Of a stretch of 64,000 nt of DNA, positions 21,301 through 36,300 are shown piece by piece. Location of the stretch: NCBI RefSeq assembly GCF_965638725.1, contig NC_134949.1, forward strand, positions 37,848,151-37,912,150, written 5' to 3'. Numbering within the stretch: position 1 is the stretch's first letter; every line of letters starts with the position of its first letter. Made by a program: the position numbers and the translations under genes. The notes under the pieces are model-generated. The model saw nothing but the letters and a program-made list of their open reading frames with translations. It ran no database searches and had not been told where the DNA came from. Source of the stretch: Aptenodytes patagonicus. Its lineage: Eukaryota; Chordata; Aves; Sphenisciformes; Spheniscidae.

Positions 21301-24300
21301 AGAGAGGTAGTACCTTAATCACTATACAGAGATCAACAAGCATACATGATTATTCTCTAATTTAGTAAGAATATACAAATAAAATATCTTGTTTCTACCA
21401 GATGCTGAATCCCCAGCCTGAGAAGACTTTTATTCGCAACAAAGCAGCACAAGTCTTTGCATTGCTTTTTGTTACTGAATATCTCACAAAATGGCCCAAG
21501 TTTTTTTTTGATATTCTATCAGTAGTTGACCTTAATCCACGAGGCGTGGATATGTACCTCAGAATCCTGATGGCTGTTGATGCTGAGCTGGTAGACCGGG
21601 ATGTTGTTCATACATCAGAGGCAAGTTATTGTTTTGCATTAACATTTGTTTTAAACTTCCAAAAAGTTATCTTACTTTAATTAGAGCAGAAGACTTGTAG
21701 AGGTGGTGTTTTTTTCCTGTGGCAACTCTGCCTTAGAGACATTATGTGGTTTAGATCCAAAAGCCATATGTTGTTTAATATTTTTTATGATTTCATACTT
21801 TTCAGTTAATGTATTTTTTTGCTTGAAGGGCTAGCAAACAAAAACTAATGGATTGAGTTAGCCAATTTAATGTTAGACTGACTCATTTAAAAATGTTAAT
21901 TTCTTCTAGTGCCTGTTTTAAGGAGTCCTAACATCAAAAATCCATTTAATGACCTAGAGGACTTTTCCCCTTTGTCTGCCTTTCTTCAGTGTTTGGGCAT
22001 TGTGATAGGAAAAAAAAAAAGAGCAAAAACTAGGGTATTTTGGTTTTATTTCTTGCAAGAAAAAAAAGTGCTCTCTTTGGGTTTCTGATTTGAGTTATTT
22101 GTCTTGCTAGGACAAGTGGTGTCTGGTAGTGGATACGAAAATGCTACTAATTTGACAGGATGCTAATCTATGACAACACTGATTTATCCTTTTTCTGTAT
22201 TGATAGGAGGCTCGTAGGAACACCTTATTAAAAGATACTATGAGGGAACAGTGCATTCCAAGTTTGGTGGAATCTTGGTACCAAATCTTACAAAACTATC
22301 AATATAATAACTCAGAGTTGACATGCCAGTGCCTTGAAGTAGTTGGAGCTTATGTATCCTGGATAGATTTGAGCCTCATAGCCAATGAAAGGTAGGGGTT
22401 TTTTGATGGAATATCTTTGCAAAAATAACCTTGATAGCAGAGCGATTGACTTTGCAAGCCAAGCTGATATAATGGCCAAAATAGACACTACACAGTTTGC
22501 TGGGTTCTCCTTAAAATGTACAAAATGCTGGGTTTAGTCAGTACAATAGACTTTAAAACTGTCTTATAAAAAGAAACCATTGTAAATATGCACACAAATA
22601 ATATAAAGCTTCTTTATGCTTTATGCTACTGTGTACACATAAAAATAAACTTTTTTTTCTCTGAAGGTTTATAAATATGCTGCTAGGTCACATGTCTGTG
22701 GAAGTTCTCCGGGAAGAAGCCTGTGATTGTTTGTTTGAAATTGTAAATAAGGGAATGGACCCAATTGATAAAACAAAATTGGTTGAATCTTTATGTCAAG
22801 TATTGCAGTCTGCTGGCCTCTTCAGTATTGATCAGGTTTGTATATTGATTTTTACAATAGGAACGAGTCATAGGTTTCCAGCAGTTCTTAAATAAGCAAA
22901 TGAACAGAAAACTATAAAACTAAGTCCACAGATTAGGGAGAATGAGTTGTGCTTCTGCATCAAAGCTAAATGCTTCTTACACTTTTCTCAGATTAACAGC
23001 TTGTTATTAATATTCCTTATTCATTTAAAACACACTGCATTTCGTTTGTCCTCAGTATGAGTTTTTCGTTTTAGAAGCAAGGTATTAGTAACTCCTCTGT
23101 TCCTCTCCTAAGGTGTGTTGTGCTTACTGTTACTGCTACTTCTGTGTTTCGTTGCCTTGAATCTTCTCTTCTAAATGATTCTGTAATAGGTATTGTAGCC
23201 AAGGGAGAGGGGTTTGTTTTTTATGGTGAGACATTAGATCAGCTGTGCATAATTAGGTAGGGGAAAGAGCTTTCTTAAGGGCACATATGCTGTTCTGCAT
23301 GTCTGCACCATCAGACATGAGGCTTGAAATTCTTACCTGTAAGCTGGAAAAATATACGTACTAACTAAACACACATTCCCTGGCAGTTGCAGTGTTTAAG
23401 GAACTACCTGCCATGTTTGTTACCTGCCGTGGAGAAAGAGGAACCAGTCCTTATAAAGCTGTAGTCCTTAGATTGCAAGGCAGTTATCTCTTAATTTTTG
23501 AAGCCTTTGTCAAATTTGTGTTCCTACTAGAATGCAGAAAATGTGCATTCATCAATTCAGGAGGTGTTCCTCTAAAAACCTTACCTCGGGCTCTCTGAGG
23601 AAGACTTGTTATTCTTCTCCTTTTGTACAGTTATGGCAGGGAGCAAAACATCTGTTTGGGGTGACTGGTCTAGGGATATTTCTCAATTCTGATCAATGTA
23701 TTTCTGCAAAAGCAAGCCATAAATATTTAATATTAACTCACTCTTACAGGCAGTACTGAAAGTTATTCGTTATCAGTATTTCTGAAGTGAGCTACAGCTG
23801 TTAATTCTTTGAAGTTTTCCCATAAAAAGATTTTCCTCTTATACAGCCTAAAATTTATGGTAGGTATGTGCTTCTGCTTTTATTTTGAACCTGCTTCTTG
23901 CTGTAAAGTAAAAAGAGACACAAACTAATCTGAAGCGGTGAAGCAAGCTGCTGTTGTATAATGGAGGACAGCCAAATCTGGCATTGCTTTAATTTTTCTC
24001 TCTCCGTTCCCCAGGAAAAACTAACCAGGCAATTGTACTTTCCATCTAGGAGACAAACGTTGGTTTTACTACTTTTACACACTCGACATGGGTAGTACAG
24101 TCTGTAAGCTCATGCCATTTAAACATGAGCTCTGCTAGTATTTTTGATTGGATGTCTTTTCTTGCAGGAAGATGATGTGGATTTTCTAGCCAGATTTTCT
24201 AAGCTGGTCAATGGGATGGGGCAAGCACTAATAGCTAGTTGGACTAAACTGATAAAAAATGGTGATATGAAGAGTGCTCAAGACACCCTGCAAGCTATTG

Positions 24301-27300
24301 AAGCAAAAGTGGCCCTAATGTTGCAACTGCTAATTCACGAAGATGACGACATCTCCTCTAATATAATTGGCTTTTGTTATGACTACCTTCACATCTTGAA
24401 ACAAGTAAATATGTCTGGCTTCAATTTAACATCACTTTTTGACATATGATTTAGTTTGATTTTTGTGGGAATAATGAATCTCATACTATGTGCAAGCTGA
24501 CTTGCAAAATAGGTTTTTTGACTAATTAGTATTCAGTATCTTAATGGCTGTGGTCATGCTATTTCTATAGTGTTTTTTAGAAATCTGAAGGAATTGGGTT
24601 ACATCTTGCATTAAGCAGAAAGAAGGCTTGCAGATCATATGGCTGTTAAAAAAGCAAACCTGTCTTTTCCTATTAGACACTAATAAAGGAGTTACTATAC
24701 AAAAAATAACACTTGAAACTTCTTTTACAGCTTTCTGCTCTTTCAGACCAACAAAAAGCTAATGTAGAGGTAAGTATTTTCTTTTTACTAGAGATTCTTT
24801 TTTTCAAGAACACACTGGGTCAGAATCTTTCATTTTGCTGAAACAAATCACGTTTTATTTATATGCCTTAAAATGTGCATGTGACAATAATTAAAAGGGA
24901 AGACTTAAAAGTAAGGACAGTATGTTCCATCTTCTGCTAAGTAGCTACAGCTGTTTCTTTAAATAGTAAACCTACATTGAATTGTGTATGAAGATGAAAG
25001 CTATTTTAGAGCTGGTCTTCCCAAGCAACCCGTAAGCATATGTTGGTAAGCTCCTATACAGTCTGTACTGTTGATAGAATGTTCTTAAGTCAAGATAGAA
25101 CAAGAGGTTTTTTTCCTGAAGCTTTGTATTTTTATTAAATCATGCCCTAATTCCAAAGGATTGGAAGAAGTATATGGGAAGGGTTATCATAAAATTCAAC
25201 CCTTGATAGTATCGTAAGTTAAACTTATGAAAGAAGCTGCAATTCAAATGTAACAGTTGTACTTAGAATGAGCAGTTATATGTTAAGCATTACATTGAAC
25301 TGTATATTAAGCTTAAGTTTATATGCTTGAGTTTATGTATAAACTGAAGTTTATATATAAAGCATTAAGTTTAACAAATAAGGTTTATGTCCAGTTTTGG
25401 AGGTAGTAAACTTGTTTGGTTTTTTCAACGCTGTCCTCTTTTAATTTCTTTTCCCTATGACACTTCTGCAGCAACGTGGATGTACTAATTTAGATGTTGA
25501 ACTGGTTAGATTGGTGCAGGTATTTTGTAAGTTCATACAGCTGACAGCTGTGATTCCTTTTCCTTTACAAAGAAAACTGAATTCTGTACCTGTTCTAACA
25601 TGAAAAGTTGAATTTGGATAACTGTGGTCTAGATTATCTTGATCTGGTTTTGTCTAATGTCTGTTTAAATTGGATGAGGTAACACAATAAGAGAAGTTTG
25701 ATAACATCACTGAATCTTTTTTGTTCTTATAACTGGATCAAACCAAATCACTACTGCGGTGCATTTAAAAGACTTAAAATTTGAATGTGTTACTGTCCCG
25801 AAATCTGTTGTTTTGTTAAACTTGCTTTCATACTGAAGAACTTCGTGTTATAATTATTTCTTAATTTTACTGAGCACTTCTTAAGGATTTGTGTTAAGCT
25901 GAGAAGCAGTCATACCAATCTTGCTTCTTTCATCCAACTCATAATAAGAAAGTATTTGGAAATAGTCTAAATCTTATTGTAGTCTGTCTTAAGCTTTAAG
26001 TTGTGTCCTTAGCAGTGTTCCTTTAAAGTTTTGCACCCAAGAAGTTCTCACTTCCAACTTGTTCATTATTTGAATGGAAAAAAAGGGGATCTTGCTTATT
26101 GTGCCTTTGAAGTTCCAAAGTTTTTTTTTCTCATCAGCAGGATCACATTTTTAATTTTCAAAATTACAGGTATTTCTAAGCATTTCTGGCTACAAGCATA
26201 TCATGTTAATGTTTTGCAATTATTTTAGTTCTGTAATGTCACTTCCTACAGAGAAGCAGAGACTTCTCACAGATGATGCTGACACTTGTTGTCAATAAAA
26301 AGCCTGATCACGTTCTTGCTATTTGACCATGTTCTTCCTCAAAGTATTACAAGTGTCTGTTTCTGCAAGATTACCAAGAATTTCACCTCCGTAACCTAAG
26401 TTTAATTCATTGGTCCATTTGGTGTTAAAGAACTTTGGGTTTTGCACTTAAAATGAAAAATATGTAATCATGATTCATTTGTCAAAAGTGTGTTTTGTTT
26501 TTTTTTTAATTTACCTTGTTCCCTTGTTTATTATTTGTCTGAAACATATGGCTATCCACATTCAGAACCTCCAGTACTGGAAGAGAATCGCAAAATGCTA
26601 ATCAAGTTCTTGCTGGTATGATCAGCATTTTCATTTGCTATAGTTATTATAAAGACTGGCTATTGAATTTAACCAATATGGAAAAAAAAAAAGACACAAG
26701 TTTGTTTTTTTCACCTGGTAGTAGGTATAGGGATGAGGTGATCTGTAATGCTGATCAAATACCTGTTATAATTCTACTGAGTCTTCTCCAATATTCAGTG
26801 AATCCGTTCCTTGTAATAAGTATAGGGATATGTCCTGCCCCATTACTTGTTGCTACTTAATATTCTCTTAGAATTCTAACACTTTCTTCTTGTCATAGAT
26901 ATAAAAATGGTCTGCCTCTGATTCAGTTTGAATTATTCAGAATAGCTTTCTGTCCATTTGGAGTATTTATATTTAATACACGTTTTTGTAGGTTCCCCAG
27001 AACAAACAGTTAAACTAAAGTGAAAATTAAAATATAATAGATTTTAAAAGACTTGGTTTAGGTAACTGTGTGTGTCGGTTCAATTTCTATCCATCCTGGA
27101 AAGCATGAATGGAATGGAGTACTCCATGTATTTTAAACATTAAATCAGAGTTCTAGAAACCTGAACTAGTAAATGCTTAGTAAGATCAAAGTGATAGAGT
27201 TTGAGACTTCAGTAGAGACGAGATCAAGTCTTTATTCCTGTTTTAGGACTTGCCAACAGTCCCTACTAAGGTGAAATTGCACATCAGTGTTTTAACTGAT

Positions 27301-30300
27301 CTAACAACTTGCCGCTGCTGAAAAGGGAAGGTTTTGCTTTTCTTACACTTGTTTGCTGCTCCTGGCCCTTAGTCTTGGATTCTTTGCTGAACCAATTCAG
27401 CTTGTTAACCTGTCCCAAAAAAACCTTTCAAGGATGTTGAGCTATTAGAGAAGTTAATGTTACGGCTAAGCTGACCTGCCCCTTTAAAATAGGATCTTGG
27501 ACAACCTGTTTAGCTTCCTCTGCCTAGTTCAGTCATCTTAATTGTTGCTTTCAGCATGAACTGAACAGCATGTTACAAGCAGGAAACAAAGCCAGATAAT
27601 ACTGTCAGAGACTGAGAGCTCCAAGTCATTTATGCTGTATGACTGGAATGGTATCTGTGTATTGTTTGGATATAATCCATCTGTTTTAATTTGGACTGTT
27701 ACTTCTGCTAAACCTCTGAAAATAATAATTTAAATAGGATTTAAAATGTTTGTAAATATTTAACACTTGGTTTAATGTTTCCTTTACTGTAGGATTTCAG
27801 CTGTTGCTGCTTATCACTTGTTTGCTTCTGTGCTTACAGTTCTGTTTTTATCTTAGGCGATCATGTTGGCTGTTATGAAGAAGTTGACATATGATGAAGA
27901 ATATAATTTTGAAAATGAGGTATTGTGTTATATGAATAAACAGACAAATGCAACTTAAATTACATGTAGTAAGACTTGCTCATGCTTTTAAAATCCGTAT
28001 TTTTTCATAGACTAAGGATTTGAAGGTAGGAAGCAAAGGTCTGTAGGCTGAAATTTTTTCCTACGTGGAAAGCTTTTTTAACCTCTGGGCATGTCTGCAT
28101 AGGACAAAACAACATAGTAAAGGGATATCCAAGTCAGTTCAGTTAACAGAATATTTCTGGCTGCATTTGTGCCTAACTATTCCTAGACAAATACAGCTGT
28201 GCTGTTAGCTAAACATAGCTATTGTGCTGGCTTGTTCAGTGTGAGTTTGCGTGTTTCTGCACATCACTTCTGTCTTGCAAGAAGATTTGAGAAACATCGT
28301 GTAACGAAACTCTGAGATGCTGCTTGACCTACTTCAGATGGTTAAACCTCTGCAAAAATAAGCTAAAGGAGGCAGAAGGTCTTTGATTTCACTTTCCTCT
28401 GCTTATATCTCTGTCAGCCAGCAATAATGATTGAATATGTTAGACAGACTTACTTTTGCTCCAGGCTGTTCGGACAGCTATAGTCTTAAAAAGGTTAACT
28501 TAAACTGTATGCAGTCCATCATAAAAGTTTCTGTCAGTTTAATTTTAAAACTAAGCTAGGTGCTGAGAAAGAACATCGTTGAGGAGTGAGTCAATTTTCA
28601 AGAATTGGGTCAATAAGGCTTTGCCAAGAGCATTTTCTTTCTTGTGCTTTTGGCTAGTTTTCAGTTTGGAAAGCCTTTTTAATATGTTTCTGGACTGAAT
28701 GCAGTGGATCTCAACATATATTACAACCAGCCAAAAAAGGAGCCTGCTGTTATGTTGCAAGAGCATAGGGTGAGCATTATTGAATTCTCTGAGTGTGGTA
28801 TACTGTTCTTGTATGTGCACGTTTTTGTTTTAGGTGTAACTGTCTAAAACAGTCGTGGATTAATTTAAACATGAAAATATGGACTTCACTGACGTGAATG
28901 TTTTGTAGGGTGAAGATGAAGCAATGTTTGTGGAGTACAGAAAACAGTTGAAACTGTTGCTGGACAGACTTGCTCAGGTCTCACCAGAGTTACTGTTGGC
29001 ATCTGTCCGCAGAGTTTTTAACACTACACTTCAGTAAGTTGTTTTTTTCTAACTTGTTTACACGATGCCCTTAGCTTTTTTGCCTTTTGTTACTGTTAGA
29101 GTTTGTAATGAACATAAGTGTGATGTAGCAAGGCAAAGCCAATTAATAGAATGAGCTTCTTATAAAGCCATATTTATCATGAAGTTGTATAATCTTTTGC
29201 TCAGCAGCTTAGAAAGAAAAAGGTTTCTTTTTGTAACCTTAAAAGGCAGCTAATTTTTTTTTTTCCCCTAGAGATGTTTCTTGACTTCTGTCATTTATCT
29301 ATACAACAACAGCCATTTGGACAGGTGTTCACTTTACACGTCAAGGAAATGGTTATGAGATGTGGCAAATCGTTTTATGTATTACTGCTATCAGAAAACC
29401 AAGGTTGGATAGGTAAAAGAAACAAAAAAACCAGCAGAACCAATCCTAGAAACTATGCATGTAAACAAAGAAATGTTATTACTAGTTGCCTGACTAGGAG
29501 GACAATTGCGTGTATACAAATAGGAATCTAGTATTGTTGGTGGCTTCCTTGTACCTTGCTCTTTAGTGAGCCCTCTTTTTAAGTGAACCTGAATGGCTTC
29601 TCCACGCATCATAGTAGGTGATTTTGTACCTAAATAAACACTTCAAGAAATCTGTAGCTTTCAAGCTGAAACTGGTAAAAGAAAATTGGTAGCGCTTTGA
29701 TGGAGAGGTGCTACATTTGTGGATAAAGTCTTCCAGAAGCATCCTGAAATACTGCCTAGGTCTTAACAGTGTTTCTCTTAGTTTAAATCTGCTCTTTTTA
29801 TGCTGTGCATCTGAAGAAGGCTCAAAAGAAAATACCAACATGGTAGAACTGTGATTATTTCATAAGCTACTACAGACTAACATGATCTTCATATTCTTTC
29901 TCTAGGAATTGGCAGACTACGCGATTTATGGAAGTAGAAGTAGCAATAAGGCTGCTGTATATGTTGGCTGAGGCTCTTCCTGTATCTCATGGTGCTCACT
30001 TCTCTGGTGATGTTACAAAAGCTACGGCTTTACAAGACATGATGAGAACGGTAAGCATGTGTGTTGTGGGAGCTATTTAAAAATGCTAATAAAGACTGGA
30101 ACATTCCAGTTCAAATGGCTCATCTTAATTAACAGCACATCACCTACATTGTAGTTTGGTGTTATAAACAGCTAAAGTACTAACTTGCTAATGCTTTTAT
30201 TTGTAGCTGGTGACTTCTGGTGTTAGTGCCTATCAACATACATCAGTGACCCTGGAATTCTTTGAAACGGTGGTTAGATATGAAAAATTCTTTGCTGTTG

Positions 30301-33300
30301 AACCTCAGCACATTCCAACTGTTCTAGTAAGTTTCATGTCATTTACATTTTCAACTAGATAAGACTAGATAAGTTCTTTAGACTTAGGAAATTTTCTTAT
30401 TTTCTGAAGGTCACTAAAGAAGCTGCGTTTCTTAAACTGTTGGATGATTAGCTTCCCCCCACCTTTGTTCAGGGATTCTAAGACTGAGATACTTTCTTGA
30501 TTGCAGATGGCATTTTTAGATCACCGTGGTCTTCGCCATACAAGTCCCAAAGTACGAAGTCGAACAGCTTACCTCTTTTCCAGATTTGTCAAGTCTCTTA
30601 AGTGAGTAAAGTTGTTACAAATGTATCCAAATTGCACTGAATTTACCATACATAGCCCTGTACATCATAGTTGTCACTGAAACAGGCTGGGCTTCAAACG
30701 GACTGCAATGAAGCAATATATCAAAACAGTGCTCTAGCAGGATTGTCCTATTGTGTGATACTAAGGTGGCAGTGGAAAAACTTGTCACAGAACAAAACTT
30801 GAATACATATGCTTAGCTTATTTTGATTAGAGGTTAAAACTGATCAACGATGTAAATATCTGCCCTGCTTTTCCTCAGTGAGCAGAGCTGAGAGTGAGTG
30901 GGTCTGGAGACTCCAAAGAGTAACTCTTCCCTGACCAAATTCTGAATATTTACAGAATTTGTACTGATGAAGTTTACTCAGGGTATTAGAGCCCTTCAAA
31001 CAGTCCTGTCCTGTTGGTCTTTTTTCACAGGCATGTGTTTAATGTAGAGGCAGGAGAAGCTCCAAGATGGTTCAGATTTGAGAATGATCCTATTTTTCAA
31101 CTGTTAATGAAAATATTTCACTCAGATGTGTGAGGCTATTTATGCATGTTTTTAAAAAAATGGGGGAAAGAAAGAAATGTTTATTTCCCACTGTGCCATG
31201 TATCTATTTGGCCTGCCACAAGCACCATATCCATAAGCCAGATTTTTCTACAACAGTGCTTTGATATTTAAAGGGGAGTTCAATATTGAGAAGGTAGTTT
31301 AGTGTCTAGCTTTACAGCTTAAACAAAATAGCAGGAAACTTGTAAAAATGCACATGCTTCTAAATAGCGTTATGTACTTGTGTTTTACTTCAGTAAGCAA
31401 ATGAATCCCTTTATTGAAGATGTTCTGAATAGAATACAAGACTTGCTGGAACTTTCTCCCCCTGTGAGTATTTATAGCAGGTTTTTGTAATAAGTAAGGC
31501 TTGGACTTATTCATCAGTGTGCCTGAGTACTTACTGAACTGTAAGCTTAGCACACAAATGTTTAAACGCAAATAATTGTCTTGCTTTTTTGGTGTGAGAT
31601 CACTCGCATGCTTACATTTGTACCTAATTGTAACAATCTTGCTTATGTGGGTTCTGGAAGTATAGGCTAGAGATGGGTATATATAGAAGGCTGTCTGTCT
31701 GAATTGTATGAAAATAGTTGTTCCTTCAACTGTGTTTTTACCTGTACTTGACACTTCTACTTAAGTAGGAAGAGAATAAAATTATTGTAAATGTACTATA
31801 GAGATTACTTAGGCACGATTAAAGGAAGAGTAGTAACTTTAAACTTTGAGAAGACAACTTTGATAAAGGACATTCAGTGAATTATGCCTGTTATCTTCTA
31901 TTTTAGGAAAATGGTTACCAGGCTCTGTTAAGCAGTGATGATCAACTTTTCATTTATGAAACGGCTGGAGTATTAATAGTTAACAGTGAATACTCTGCAG
32001 AAAGAAAACAAGTTCTAATGAGGAATTTGTTGACTCCACTGATGGAGAAGTTCAAAGTATTGTTAGAAAAACTGATGATGGCACAAGATGAGGACAGACA
32101 GATGGCACTGGCTGACTGCCTCAATCATGCCGTTGGGTTTGCTAGGTAGGTACAGCACTGTGACTCTGTTGGTTTCTGGTTTGAATAAAAGGGAAATATA
32201 AAGGATTTATTGGGAGGAGGGGTTGAGTTTCTACCTGTGCTTTATTGACCTAGAAAATTTATCAGTGGTTGTAGAATTTCTTATGGTAGCCCACAAAATG
32301 AGTTAAGTCCCCTTAGAAAAGGCTGCTATGAGTGTAGATACAGAGAATTTTGAGCAAGTTTATAACGAACCAACATCTATTCCCTTCCTCAAAGAATTGT
32401 ATGGAGCTATTTTAATCATACGGTGTTTGTAAATTGTTAGAATTTAATTCTCCAAAAACTGCCAAAGTGTAGCTACTTCATATCAAATAATTCTGTTCGT
32501 TACTTCCAGTGTTTGGCTCCCATTTCATGAAATGGGAGTGCATGGGTTTTAAAGCATATGTTGTTCTCAGTGTTACTGCTTCTTCATTGTAATGGAAGGT
32601 GAGCTTATATAAAACTTGGTGTATTGCTTTTACAGCCGAACCAGCAAGGCTTTCAGCAATAAGCAAACTGTTAAACAATGTGGCTGCTCAGAGGTTTATC
32701 TGGACTGCTTACAAACATTTTTGCCAGCTCTCAGTTGTCCATTACAAAAGGAAGTTCTGAGAAGTGGTGTCCGCACTTTCCTTCACCGTATGATTATTTG
32801 CCTCGAGGAAGAAGTTCTTCCATTCATTCCTTCTGCCTCTGAACACATGCTTAAAGATTGTGAAGCAAAAGATCTTCAAGAATTCATTCCTCTTATAAAC
32901 CAAATAACAGCTAAGTTTAAGGTATGATATTGCATAAGCTTTTCAGGGTCAATGTTGCTGATATTGCCTCTTTTCTGGTTCCAGAAAAATAGCTGTGTGT
33001 CAGAACCTTCTCTCACAATTAGTAAACAAGTATATTTCTAAGGCTGCTACTGGGAAACATAGTGTTCAACCACAGTTGTATATTGCTGGACTCACAGTGA
33101 TTAAATTAGTGGTTTTTGTTGATTGGTCTCAGAACTTTATGCTGCTTCTAAATTTTTGGGTTTAATATTTTAAAATAAAATACTACTTGCTGCATAAAAT
33201 TATTTTTTATTGACACAATTAACTTCATGCCCCCAGCGAAGTGTTAAGCTGATATTACAAACTATGCAAGCTCTGAAGTGAATTTTCTCATTTCTTATAA

Positions 33301-36300
33301 TGGGATTTCCAGGAGATACAGAGATACAGAAATACCAGATGCGTGTATAGGAAGGAATATTGATTTACAAGATCTCGATGCAGTCGCATAAAAATGTACA
33401 CTGAGGCTTAATGCATTGTTATTCAAAATAGGTTGACAAATACAGAGGTTTTGAAATGGAGGCATGAGATATGTATTAAGTGGGAGTAAGACCGTCAACT
33501 GATTATCTAGCAAAGGTTCTTGAAGTGTAGCCTTCGAGCTTCCTAGTTTCAAACAGTTCAAATGCAAAGTTAATGAAATACGTGAAGTTACTAACCTGTA
33601 CTCGTGGTTCATTCCCTGGAGCTGCCACAAGAATATTGCGCTGTTGTGAATGGGATGGGAAATTCATTGCTGTATGAGAAGGTTAAGAAGCCCTTTAAAT
33701 AGGCTTAAATAAGTCTTTCAGCAGAATGCAAAATTAAAATTATTAAAAGTGAAGAGAAGTGCATTTTGTGAGCCGTAGAACAGAGCTATAACATACCTAT
33801 GTGAATCTAGCATGTGGACCTCTGGAACATCCCATCTGCAGAACAGAGAGAAGGAATTTTGAAAAATCAAGTATTTCAGAGATTAAGGAGGAAGACTCTT
33901 ATTATTCCAGTCCTTTTCGTAAGTTATGCTAAAAGCAATTCAAGATAACAGTAGATAATTAAAAATTAAAAATAGTCTGTGTAAGGTAAAGAAGGTTAAA
34001 AAAAAAAGTCACAGGAGCAAGACTGGACAAATACCACGTTCAGGTGTAATGTTTAACTTTGTATGATACTGTACCATTCTTACTACAATATGTTAAAATA
34101 AAGATCCTAGCTTCAATAGTCTCACCTTGAATACTTTCAAGGTTTTGTCTTTAATCTTTTCTTTACTGTACTTGCTTTAAGCATTAAGAAATGAACATCT
34201 GAGTTGCCTCTTCATGGAACTCTAGGGTGTGGCTGAATAGCACACACCTTCAGTTTTTCAATTCGTAAGTGTTCGACTAATTTAGTGCCCTTACAGGTAT
34301 TTCTCACTGCAAGTAGGACACAAATGACAAGTTTATTCTGTAATGCCGGTAGTATTTCAGCTCAGGAAAACTTTTCTTTAAGCAGTCTTTAAAGACAAGT
34401 GCTACGAAAGGTGGCCTGCTGTCAGTTTTAACATCTTAGAGATGCATTTTCTGTAATGACAGTGACTATACAATAGCTCTCCTGGATATTTCAGGGAATT
34501 TGAAATGGTGTCTGTCTGAACAGAAGGATGAGAAATGCTGAAAAAGCTTCTGTTCCTACTCAAAATGAGACTAGATAGGTCTAGATATTTTTGTACAAGA
34601 CTTGAAATAGGTGATGTATAAATCAAGATGCAGTAATGTTCATGGTGACCCTGATGTGATTCACTTTATAAGTAGTTAGCACATGAAAATACTAACTTTA
34701 AAGGTGAATCAAAGCTGAGAATTGTAACAAGCCCTTAAGTTTTAATTTCCAAATGTTCAATTTCCATAACTGTTTGAGTTGATACCCTCTTCCAATCTCC
34801 ACAGACGCAGGTTTCACCTTTTCTGCAACAGATGTTTATGCCACTACTTCGTGCTATTTTTGAGGTGTTGCTCCTTCCAGCAGAAGAAAATGACCAGTCT
34901 GCTGCTTTAGAAAAACAAATGTTACGGAGGAGTTACTTTGCTTTTCTGCAGACAGTAACTGGCAGTGGAATGAGTGAAGTCATAGCTAATCAAGGCAAGT
35001 AGTTCAGTTTCTCAAAGGATAGTACTATGGTTATTCTCATCTAAGTTTTGTCTACTAAAATCATTAGCCTAGTTCCTGTCAAGTACTATTAACTATGTTA
35101 AGGTAGAATGGACTAATGTAAATACAGTATCCAACTTACCTGTTGCCTACCTGTTGTGCAAAAATTTGGGTTTGTGAAATCCAGCTATAATAGGCATATT
35201 CTTCCTATTGATCTTTTCAGCTTATATGTGATCATTGTGTCTATAAGAAGAATGGTGTATAATACATCCTCATGCATCATTGTATTTGATTGGTGAATCT
35301 GAGATCATACAATATATAACAATGTATAGCAATGTTCAAACTGTTGGGCAAGACCGCTCACCACTGCCAATATTCATTGTGGTGGTCATTTTCTGAAGGA
35401 CACATCAGTAACTTGTGTAACTTTTTATTACTGTCACCTGATCTTGTTATCTATGATAGGAGGCATCATATGAGTTATATGTAGTTACCAGGTTTCATCC
35501 TTAGTGGCCAAATGCAAATTAGTGCTTTTCATAGCAGAAATTTGAAGTCGAATGTCCGGTTGCTTGATTCTTTCATTCTCTCAGTTTGTATTCCATCAAA
35601 ATGGCTAGGGACTTGAAGCTTTAAAGTGACTCACCTGATAGGTGGAGCTCAGACTTCCTTCCCCCCCCATCCTAAATTGATAGTAATGCCTGTGGGAAAG
35701 GTGAGGGTGGCATTAAGAAGTAGTGAGAGCTTTCTTGAAAGAGGCACTTTGGTAGTTGTGATGAGCCAAGAAAGTTTTAAAGGAATCAAACAGAGATAAG
35801 TATAGACGCAGCACAGAAATTTGAAGTGTGATAAAAATATCTTTCCATATATTGGAAGATAAGTGAACTACTTTGGTGCCGCTGAGTTTTAATTAACTCT
35901 ACCAGGTTTGGGTAGAGAGGAGAAAACTTGTATTTGTAAGCAGGTCAAAGTACCCCCCTCACCTTTTGTGTGTATCAAAGGCCAGAAGAGCAATTAAAAT
36001 CTCCAAACTTATTAAAAAAAATAAACAATTATAACCTAAATAAGAGTTGTCTTGCATCGTAGGGGAAATTCCAAAAAATATTTGAGATTTGTGCAAAAAA
36101 GAGCTATTTTGAAGTTGAAGCATGTCTTCCAGGTCAGTATTTATATAAAATAGTGTAAGAGTACAGAAACATTTTAGGCCGCAAGTTGAAATGACATGCT
36201 CGTTTTAATGCGTTTAAGGTGCAGAGAATGTGGAACGTGTGTTGTTCACTGTCATTCAAGGAGCAGTGGATTATCCAGATCCTATTGCACAGAAGACTTG

